From positions 1 to 25,354 of the forward strand of contig CAYVZE010000039.1 of the NCBI GenBank assembly GCA_964455685.1: a stretch of 25,354 bases of DNA, in the 5' to 3' direction. Source of the stretch: ZC4RG30 sp964455685. Its GTDB lineage: Bacteria > Pseudomonadota > Gammaproteobacteria > Steroidobacterales > Steroidobacteraceae. A model generated the notes under the pieces. The model saw nothing but the letters and a program-made list of their open reading frames with translations. It did no database searches and was not told the DNA's origin. Of this stretch, positions 7,130 to 13,363 are shown piece by piece; the first letter of the stretch is position 1, and every line of letters begins with the position of its first letter. The position numbers and the translations under genes were made by a program.

Positions 7130-8452
7130 ATGGAATCGATCGAGTCATGGCTGCCGGCGCTGCGGCAGAACCCCTGGGCCCTTACGGTGGCGCAGCTCCT
7201 GCTGCTGGTGCTGGTGGTGTGGCTGTCGAGCCTCGTCACCAAGTCGCTGCTGCTGCGGGGGATCGGGCGCGCGATGCGCAGCATGCCGGGCCGCTGGCAT
7301 GAGGCGCTGATCGGCCACGGGGTGATCCCGCGGCTCGCCGACGTGGTGCCGGCGCTGGTGGTGCACTATGGCATCGCCTACGTGGAGGGCCTGTCGCCGC
7401 TGGTGGTGACGGTGGTGCGCGGCGTGGCCGGCGCCTACGTGGTGTTCACGCTGGCGCTCGCGCTGTCCCATGCGCTGACGGCCATCGGCGCCATCTACGA
7501 AGAGTCCGACCCGGAGCGCGCGCAGTCGCGGCCGATCAAGGGTTACCTGCAGCTCACCCGCATCGGCATCTTCATGATCGCGGGCATCCTGATCATCGCG
7601 GCGTTGTTCAACCGCGACCCGCTGTTGCTGCTGTCCGGCCTCGGCGCCATGACCGCGGTGCTGATGCTGGTTTTCAAGGACACGCTGCTGTCCTTCGTGG
7701 CCAGCGTGCAGCTCTCGGCGCACGACATGCTGCGCGTGGGCGACTGGATCGAGATGCCGCAGCTCAATGCCGACGGCGACGTGATCGACATCTCGCTGCA
7801 CACCGTCAAGGTGCGCAACTGGGACAAGACGATCACGATGATCCCGACCTGGCGGCTGATCAGCGAGAGCTTCAAGAACTGGCGCGGCATGTTCGAGTCC
7901 GGCGGCCGGCGCATCAAGCGCGCGCTGTACATCGACCAGACCTCGGTGAGGTTCCTCAGCGACGAGGAGCGCGACAGCCTCGACCGGCTGGTGCTGCTGC
8001 GGGGCTACCTGGAGAAGAAGCGCGCCGAGCTCGATGAGTTCAACTCGAAGCTGCGCGAGAAGGGGATCGACCCGTTGAACGAGCGGCGGGTGACCAACAT
8101 CGGCACCTTCCGCGCCTATGTGTCGAACTACATCGCCAACCACCCGCACATCAACAAGGACATGATCCACATGGTGCGGCAGCTGCAGCCGGGCCCGCAG
8201 GGACTGCCGCTGGAGATCTACTGCTTCACCGCGAGCACGCAGTGGGTGGTGCACGAGGGCGTGCAGGCCGACATCTTCGACCACCTGTACGCCATCCTGC
8301 CGCAGTTCGGGCTGCGGGCTTTCCAGAGCCCGTCCGGCGCCGATATCTCGCAGGGGGTGAACGTGCTGGCGGGAAGGAGCGGGGGCGCGGCGCTGCCGCT
8401 GGCGCCCGGGGCGCGCAACGCGGAGGCTTCCCTGCCGTCCGCGCCGCGCTGA
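7130..8452 (+). CDS. ybdG: YbdG/MscM-like mechanosensitive channel (MscS family)
   Basis: A 440-residue inner-membrane channel. Hydrophobic helices lie at about residues 17-42, 60-115 (two) and 140-205, ending in the pore-lining stretch LSGLGAMTAVLMLVFKDTLLSFVASVQLSAHDMLRVGDWIEMP, the MscS-family signature. The following GDVIDISLHTVKVRNWDKTITMIPTW and SESFKNWRGMFESGGRRIKRALYID blocks, and the C-terminal NIGTFRAYVSNYIANHP, MVRQLQPGPQGLPLEIYCFT and QADIFDHLYAILPQFGLRAFQSPSG, match E. coli YbdG (miniconductance MscM-type) nearly block for block. The last 30 or so residues are a low-complexity tail absent from YbdG. The role is osmotic-downshock protection. The ATG is set by a -10 box 7 nt upstream. 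Confidence 0.93.
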   Translation: MESIESWLPALRQNPWALTVAQLLLLVLVVWLSSLVTKSLLLRGIGRAMRSMPGRWHEALIGHGVIPRLADVVPALVVHYGIAYVEGLSPLVVTVVRGVAGAYVVFTLALALSHALTAIGAIYEESDPERAQSRPIKGYLQLTRIGIFMIAGILIIAALFNRDPLLLLSGLGAMTAVLMLVFKDTLLSFVASVQLSAHDMLRVGDWIEMPQLNADGDVIDISLHTVKVRNWDKTITMIPTWRLISESFKNWRGMFESGGRRIKRALYIDQTSVRFLSDEERDSLDRLVLLRGYLEKKRAELDEFNSKLREKGIDPLNERRVTNIGTFRAYVSNYIANHPHINKDMIHMVRQLQPGPQGLPLEIYCFTASTQWVVHEGVQADIFDHLYAILPQFGLRAFQSPSGADISQGVNVLAGRSGGAALPLAPGARNAEASLPSAPR

Positions 8453-8487
8453 GCGCCACCCCCGTGGTTCTCCCGGTCGGAACCGCG

Positions 8488-8509
8488 CGCCGCTTCAAGC
8501 GAAGTGGCG
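8488..8509. terminator. Hairpin between convergent genes, possible bidirectional terminator
   Basis: CGCCGCTTC-AAGC-GAAGTGGCG forms a 9-bp stem with one G-U or mismatched pair and a 4-nt loop. It sits in the 79-nt spacer between the stop of the channel gene (8452, plus strand) and the stop of mgsC (8532, minus strand), where a terminator is expected. No T-run follows on either strand, so intrinsic termination would be weak. Confidence 0.4.
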
Positions 8510-8531
8510 GCAGTCCCCGTCCATGTTGGTC

Positions 8532-9866
8532 TCAGGAGCCGGCTTCGCTGCGTCCCGGGATCCAGCTGGTGCCGGCCAGTGGCACGCCCGCCATGGCCGC
8601 GGCTTCCACCGTCAGCGCCACCAGGTCCTCGCGCTCCAGGTGGTGCACGTCCTGCTTGCCGCAGGCGCGCGCCAGCATGGTCAGCTCCATGGTCAGCGTC
8701 TTGAGGTAGTTGCGCACGCGGCGCGCACCCACCTCCACGTCCAGCCGCTTCTCCAGCACTTCGTCCTGGGTGGTCACGCCCACGGGGCAGCGGCCGGTAT
8801 GGCAGTGGTGGCAGAAGCCGGGCCGGGTGCCCAGCGCGGCGTAATCTGCGGTGGCATCGACATGCTTGCCGGTCTGCACGTAGGTCGGGCTGTTGCAGCC
8901 CAGCGAGAGCAGGATGCCCTGGCCGATGGAGACGGCATCGGCGCCCAGCGCCATCGCCTTGGCCACGTCGGCGCCGGAGCGGATGCCGCCGGAGACGATG
9001 AGCTGCACCTCGCCGGTCATGTTGAGGTCCTCCAGCGCGTCGGCGGCCTGGCGCACGGCGGCCAGCGTGGGAATGCCCACGTGCTCGATGAAGGCCAGCT
9101 GCGTGGCGGCGGTGCCGCCCTGCATGCCATCGACCACCACCACGTCCGCGCCGGCATGCACGGCCAGCTTCACGTCGTGGAAGGTGCGCGTGGCGCCCAC
9201 CTTCACGTAGATGGGTTTCTCCCAGTCGGTGATCTCGCGCAGCTCGCGGATCTTGATGGCGAGGTCGTCCGGCCCGGTCCAGTCCGGATGGCGCGAGGCC
9301 GAGCGCTGGTCCACGCCCTCGGGCAGGGTGCGCATCTTCGCCACGCGCGGGTTCACCTTCTGTCCCAGCAGCATGCCGCCGCCGCCGGGCTTGGCGCCCT
9401 GGCCGATCACCACCTCGATGGCATCGGCGCGGCGCACGTCGTCCGGGTTGAAGCCGTAGCGCGAGGGCAGGCACTGGTACACCAGGAACTTCGACGACAA
9501 CCGCTCCTCGTTGGTCATGCCGCCGTCGCCGGTGGTGGTGGAGGTGCCCACGGCCGAGGCGGCGCGTCCCAGCGCCTCCTTCACGTTGGCCGACAGCGCG
9601 CCAAAGCTCATGCCGGCGATGGTGATGGGGATGTCCAGCTCCAGCGGCTTCTTCGCGTAGCGGGTGCCCAGCACCGTCTTCGTGCTGCATTTCTCGCGGT
9701 AGCCCTCCAGCGGGTAGCGCGACATGGACGCGCCCAGCATCACCAGGTCGTCGAAGTGCGGCAGGCGCCGCTTGGCGCCCATGCCGCGGATCTCGTACAG
9801 GCCGGTCGCCGAGGCGCGCTGGATGTAGTCGATCGTGTTGCGATCGAAGGTTGCGGATTCTTCCAT
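8532..9866 (-). CDS. mgsC: N-methylglutamate synthase subunit C (FMN/Fe-S glutamate synthase-like, GlxD type)
   Basis: A 444-residue TIM-barrel protein of the GltB/GlxD family, the catalytic part of N-methylglutamate synthase. FMN/2-oxoglutarate-site blocks are visible: ITIAGMSFGALSANVKEALGRAA (81-103), GQGAKPGGGGMLLG (155-168), YVKVGA (220-225), VVVVDGMQGGTAATQ (242-256) and VSGGIRSGADVAKAMALGADAVSIG (291-315). A cysteine cluster FCHHCHTGRCPVG has Cys352, Cys355 and Cys360, suited to an iron-sulphur centre. The family-type spacing in GltB is C-x5-C-x4-C, so only the last gap matches. It is the last gene of the operon. The ATG overlaps the mgsB stop as TGATG with AGGAG just upstream. Function is inferred from family plus the gmaS/mgd neighbours. 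Confidence 0.9.
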   Translation of the reverse strand: MEESATFDRNTIDYIQRASATGLYEIRGMGAKRRLPHFDDLVMLGASMSRYPLEGYREKCSTKTVLGTRYAKKPLELDIPITIAGMSFGALSANVKEALGRAASAVGTSTTTGDGGMTNEERLSSKFLVYQCLPSRYGFNPDDVRRADAIEVVIGQGAKPGGGGMLLGQKVNPRVAKMRTLPEGVDQRSASRHPDWTGPDDLAIKIRELREITDWEKPIYVKVGATRTFHDVKLAVHAGADVVVVDGMQGGTAATQLAFIEHVGIPTLAAVRQAADALEDLNMTGEVQLIVSGGIRSGADVAKAMALGADAVSIGQGILLSLGCNSPTYVQTGKHVDATADYAALGTRPGFCHHCHTGRCPVGVTTQDEVLEKRLDVEVGARRVRNYLKTLTMELTMLARACGKQDVHHLEREDLVALTVEAAAMAGVPLAGTSWIPGRSEAGS

Positions 9867-10564
9867 CAGTACTCCTGGTTGGCGTCGGCGTTCCAGTGGT
9901 AGAGCGTCCGGGCCGAGGCCACGCGGCGGAACTGCCGCGGGTCGTGCGACAGCGCGGCGCGCTCGAGCAGCGTGCCCAGCGCCTCGATGTCCTCCGGGCC
10001 CATGTCCTCGAAGCGCGCGTCCGCGCCCAGCGAGGCCACCTTGCCCTTCACGTAGATCACCGCCTCGTACAGCGAATCACCCAGCGCCTCGCCGGCATCG
10101 CCGCAGACCACCAGCCGGCCGGCCTGCGCCATGAAGGCCGAGAAGCTGCCGACGCTGCCGCCGACCACGATGTCGCCGCCCTTCAGCGAGATGCCACAGC
10201 GCAGCGAGGCATCGCCCTCGACCACCAGCAGCCCGCCATGGGCCGAGGCGCCGGCGCCGTTGGAGGCAAAGCCCTTGATGCGCACCTCGCCGCTCATCAT
10301 GTTCTCGGCCGCGCCGGTGCCGGCATTGCCATGCACGGTCACGCGCGCGTGCTTGTTCATGCCGGCCACGTAGTAGCCGGCATGGCCGGACACGTCGATC
10401 TGGAACGGCGCGTCGGCGCCCACGGCGATGTTGTGCGCGCCGTCCGGGTTCAGCACGCGCACCGGCGGCAGGTTCGCATCGCCGGCGTGCTGGTGCAGCC
10501 AGGCGTTCAGCGCGCGCACGCCATCCTCGCGGGAAAGGTCGAATTCCACCGGTTCGATGTTCAT
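9866..10564 (-). CDS. mgsB: N-methylglutamate synthase subunit B (GXGXG beta-helix, GlxC type)
   Basis: A 232-residue protein matching the C-terminal GXGXG domain of glutamate synthase, the structural beta-helix that lies between the glutaminase and synthase parts. Gly-rich repeats run through the middle: VSGHAGYYVAGMNKHARVTVHGNAGTGAAENMMSGEVRIKGFASNGAGASAHGGLLVVEG and GGDIVVGGSVGSFSAFMAQAGRLVVCGDAGEALGDSLYEAVIYVKG. The C-terminus RTLYHWNADANQEY repeats a motif also found at the end of MgsA. The ATG at 10564 overlaps the mgsA stop (ATGA), and its stop overlaps mgsC. It acts with MgsA and MgsC to turn gamma-glutamylmethylamide into N-methylglutamate. Confidence 0.9.
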   Translation of the reverse strand: MNIEPVEFDLSREDGVRALNAWLHQHAGDANLPPVRVLNPDGAHNIAVGADAPFQIDVSGHAGYYVAGMNKHARVTVHGNAGTGAAENMMSGEVRIKGFASNGAGASAHGGLLVVEGDASLRCGISLKGGDIVVGGSVGSFSAFMAQAGRLVVCGDAGEALGDSLYEAVIYVKGKVASLGADARFEDMGPEDIEALGTLLERAALSHDPRQFRRVASARTLYHWNADANQEY

Positions 10565-11457
10565 GCGCGCTCCCAGTGGTAGATGGTGCGGGGCTGCGGT
10601 TCAAACAGCTTCGCCTTCGACACGCCGGGCAGGTGCGCCAGCGAGCGGAACTCCGAGGCCACCGCCACGTAGTCGCTGGTCTCGGCCACGATGGCCGGCT
10701 TGCAGGCGAAGGGATCGCGCACCAGCGACATGCCGTCGCGGGTGCCGATCAGGAAGGTGAAGAAGCCATCCAGCTCCTCGAAGCCGCGCGTGAGGGCGGT
10801 CTCGATGCCGTCGCCCTCGCGCATGCGCCACTCGAGGAAGCGGCAGGCCGCCTCGGTGTCGTTGTCGGTCTCGAAGTGGATGCCCAGCGGCTCGAGCTTG
10901 CGCCGCACCCGGTACGGGTTCGACAGCGAGCCGTTGTGCACCAGGCAGAAGTCCTCGCCGGCGGTGAAGGGATGCGCATGCGCCGGCGTGACCGCCGACT
11001 CGGTCGCCATGCGGGTGTGGCCCACGGCGTGGCTGCCGGCAAGCTTGCCGAAGCCGTAGCGCTCGGCGATGCTCGCCGGCGCACCGGTGTCCTTGTACAG
11101 CTCGATGCGGTGGCCCTGCGACAGCACCACCACGCCGGGATCAGTGGCGGCGATGTGGTCCTTCACCGCCTGCGCGTCGGCGCGGCTGGCCAGCACCGCG
11201 TGGCGGCCGCTCTCATGCAGCCCGTGTTCGCCCGGCAGCGCTTCCCGCAGGCGCCGCATGAACGCGCCCCAGTCGGGCGTGCCGTGCAGCTGGAACAGGC
11301 TGAGTTTCAGGGCCGGCGATTCCACCGAGGAGAACACGGCCAGCCCGGCCGAGTCCGGCCCGCGCTCGGTCATGCCGCACAGCATGGGCACCAGCAGCTC
11401 GCCGAGGCGCGAATCCCAGGAAGGTTCCTTGAGCAACAGTCCGACAATTCCGCACAT
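10561..11457 (-). CDS. mgsA: N-methylglutamate synthase subunit A (class II glutamine amidotransferase, GlxB type)
   Basis: A 298-residue Ntn-hydrolase domain. It begins MCGIVGLL, so after Met removal Cys2 is the N-terminal nucleophile that would attack the amide of gamma-glutamylmethylamide. Other family blocks are MTERGPDSAGLAVFS, GHTRMATESAVTPAHAHPF, CLVHNGSLSN, ETDNDTEAACRFLE and ELDGFFTFLIGTRDGMSLVRDPFACKP. The start is fixed by the need for Met-Cys: an open frame runs upstream to 11931 but only as antisense shadow of gmaS sequence in another frame. The ATG overlaps the gmaS stop as TGATG. The C-terminus ends RTIYHWERA. Confidence 0.92.
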   Translation of the reverse strand: MCGIVGLLLKEPSWDSRLGELLVPMLCGMTERGPDSAGLAVFSSVESPALKLSLFQLHGTPDWGAFMRRLREALPGEHGLHESGRHAVLASRADAQAVKDHIAATDPGVVVLSQGHRIELYKDTGAPASIAERYGFGKLAGSHAVGHTRMATESAVTPAHAHPFTAGEDFCLVHNGSLSNPYRVRRKLEPLGIHFETDNDTEAACRFLEWRMREGDGIETALTRGFEELDGFFTFLIGTRDGMSLVRDPFACKPAIVAETSDYVAVASEFRSLAHLPGVSKAKLFEPQPRTIYHWERA

Positions 11458-12788
11458 CAGAAGAACTCCAGGTAACGGTCGCATTCCCAGTCCGAGACAT
11501 GGCGGGCGTACTCGGTCCATTCCATGCGCTTCAGGCGCAGGAATTCCTTCGCCAGCGGCTCGCCCAGTCCGTCCTGGACCACCTCGTCCTCCTCGAAGGC
11601 GTTGAGCGCCTCGTGCAGGGTCTGCGGCAGCAGGCCGATGCCCTGCGCGCGCAGTTCCTCGGGCGTGGCCTCGTAGAGGTTGTTGTTGTTCATCGGTCCG
11701 GGATGCAGCTTCCTGCGCACGCCGTCCATGCCGGCGGCGATCACCGCGGCTGTGACGAGGTAGGGGTTGCAGCCCGCATCCGCCAGGCGCAGCTCCAGGC
11801 GGCCGCCGGGGATGCGCACGCAGCCGGTGCGGTTGTTGTCGCCGTAGGCGATGTAGGCCGGTGCCCAGGTCGCGCCGGAAAGCGCACGGCCCACCACCAG
11901 GCGCTTGTAGGAGTTCACCGTCGGCGCACACACCGCGGCCAGCGCCCGGGCGTGGGCCAGCAGGCCGCCGAGGAAGTGGTAGCCCATCTCCGACAGCTCC
12001 AGTCCCTGGGGATCATCCGGGTCGTGGAACAGGTTGCGCGTGGTGGCGTTGCCGATGGAGATGTGGAAGTGCGCACCGCTGCCCGTGCGGTTGGAGAACG
12101 GCTTGGGCATGAAGGTGCCGATCATGCCGTGCTTGCGGGCCAGCTCGCTGACCGCCATCTTCACCAGCGTGAAGTTGTCGGCCGTGGTCAGCGCATCGGA
12201 ATAGGTGAAGTTGACCTCGAACTGGCCGTTCGCGTCCTCGTGGTCGATCTGGTAGACGTCGATGCCGATGGAGCGCAGGCCGGTGACCAGCTCATCGAGG
12301 AACTGCGCCGCGCGCGACAGCCCCTTGTAGTCGTAACAGGGTTTCTCCAGCGCATCGCTGCCGTCGTACGGACGCAGCTTGCCGTCCGCGCCGCGCGTCA
12401 GCAGCATGAACTCGGGCTCGATGCCGGTATAGAGCGTCATGCCCCCGGCGGCGAGGATGTCGAGCTGGCGCTTCAGCGCCACGCGCGAGCAGTAGGGCCA
12501 GGGAGAGCCCTTCACGTGTCCGTTGCAGACGATGCGCGCGTGGCCGGGCATCCAGGGCAGGGGCTTGAGCGTGGCGGGATCGCCGACCGCCATGTAGTCC
12601 GGGCCGTGCGGGCCGGTGCCGAAGCCCCACAGCGCGAAGCCCGCGAACCCCGCGCCCTCGTTCAGCACCATGTCGAGGTGCTCCACCGGCACCGACTTGG
12701 CCTTGGCGGCACCGTGGATGTCGACGAACTGGGCCAGCACGTATCGGATGCCTTCGGCGCGCAGGCGTTTCTGCAGTTGTTCTGTCAT
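11457..12788 (-). CDS. gmaS: Gamma-glutamylmethylamide synthetase (glutamine synthetase-like)
   Basis: A 443-residue ATP-dependent ligase of the glutamine synthetase superfamily. In the N-methylglutamate pathway it makes gamma-glutamylmethylamide from glutamate, methylamine and ATP. Visible glutamine synthetase blocks are DIHGAAKAKSVP near the N-terminus, LYTGIEPEFMLL (metal-binding Glu pair), DHEDANGQFEVNF, NRTGSGAHFHIS, TVNSYKRL, APAYIAYGDNNRTGCVRIPGGRLELRLADAGCNPYL and PMNNNNLYEATPEEL. Length fits the short GmaS/GlnT-like group. Sequence alone does not separate methylamine from ammonia as substrate. The call rests on its place between complete mgd and mgs gene sets. ATG 12788 has GGGAGA about 8 nt upstream and overlaps the mgdD stop (ATGA). 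Confidence 0.9.
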   Translation of the reverse strand: MTEQLQKRLRAEGIRYVLAQFVDIHGAAKAKSVPVEHLDMVLNEGAGFAGFALWGFGTGPHGPDYMAVGDPATLKPLPWMPGHARIVCNGHVKGSPWPYCSRVALKRQLDILAAGGMTLYTGIEPEFMLLTRGADGKLRPYDGSDALEKPCYDYKGLSRAAQFLDELVTGLRSIGIDVYQIDHEDANGQFEVNFTYSDALTTADNFTLVKMAVSELARKHGMIGTFMPKPFSNRTGSGAHFHISIGNATTRNLFHDPDDPQGLELSEMGYHFLGGLLAHARALAAVCAPTVNSYKRLVVGRALSGATWAPAYIAYGDNNRTGCVRIPGGRLELRLADAGCNPYLVTAAVIAAGMDGVRRKLHPGPMNNNNLYEATPEELRAQGIGLLPQTLHEALNAFEEDEVVQDGLGEPLAKEFLRLKRMEWTEYARHVSDWECDRYLEFF

Positions 12789-13363
12789 GGGCGATCTCCC
12801 TGGGAACTGGGGGCAGCGAGGATTTGCAGGCAGTGATCGAGGCAGGCGGCGTAGCTGGCGTCGCACCACAGGCGCAGCGCGAACGGCGCGTCGCCGGAGC
12901 CCGCCTCGATGGAGCCGGTGGGGGCGGGACGCTCGGCCACCAGCGTCACCGCGATGCCGGCCATCAGGGTCATCACCACCAGGTCGGGTTCTTCCCTGAA
13001 TCGCCGGAAGTCGAAGGAACAGATCCTTGCCAGCAGCGCCGGCCAGGCATCGCCGCGGAGCACGAGGCTGTGGTCGGAGCGCAGCAGCGGCCAGGCATTG
13101 TCGGTCGCGGCCTGGGTGCTGCCGGCGGCCAGCGGGCCGATGCCGGGTTCATCCAGTTCGATGAGGAACTCGCCGTGTCCCAGCCTGAGGCAACGGCCGG
13201 CGTTCCAGCGGCTGATGCGGTTGGCGGCGGAGGGCACCGGGATGGCGTGCTTCTCCAGCCAGGGGATCGCGCCGCTGCCCTTGAGGCCGAAGCGGGTGAG
13301 GGCAGAGGACACGGCGAACCGCGCCGCGGGCTGGATGATCAGGGAAGGCGTTGCGTGGCTCAT
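12785..13363 (-). CDS. mgdD: N-methylglutamate dehydrogenase subunit D (sarcosine oxidase gamma-like)
   Basis: A 192-residue protein of the SoxG family, which resembles a small piece of the aminomethyltransferase fold and packs against the alpha subunit. Weakly conserved SoxG landmarks are visible: RFGLKGSGAIPWLEKHAIPVPSAANR, LRLGHGEFLIELDEP, and a central RSDHSLVLRGDAWPALLARICSFDFR block. Sequence is poorly conserved even among true members, so position after mgdC and size support the call most. ATG 13363 overlaps the mgdC stop (ATGA), and the stop overlaps gmaS. The open frame extends upstream to 14560 only as a shadow of mgdC. Confidence 0.82.
   Translation of the reverse strand: MSHATPSLIIQPAARFAVSSALTRFGLKGSGAIPWLEKHAIPVPSAANRISRWNAGRCLRLGHGEFLIELDEPGIGPLAAGSTQAATDNAWPLLRSDHSLVLRGDAWPALLARICSFDFRRFREEPDLVVMTLMAGIAVTLVAERPAPTGSIEAGSGDAPFALRLWCDASYAACLDHCLQILAAPSSQGDRP

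Noticed and set aside
11499..12836. Plus-strand open frames opposite gmaS and mgdC (also 14806-16368)
   Set aside because: Shadow frames of strongly conserved minus-strand enzymes, with no domain signal and no ribosome sites.
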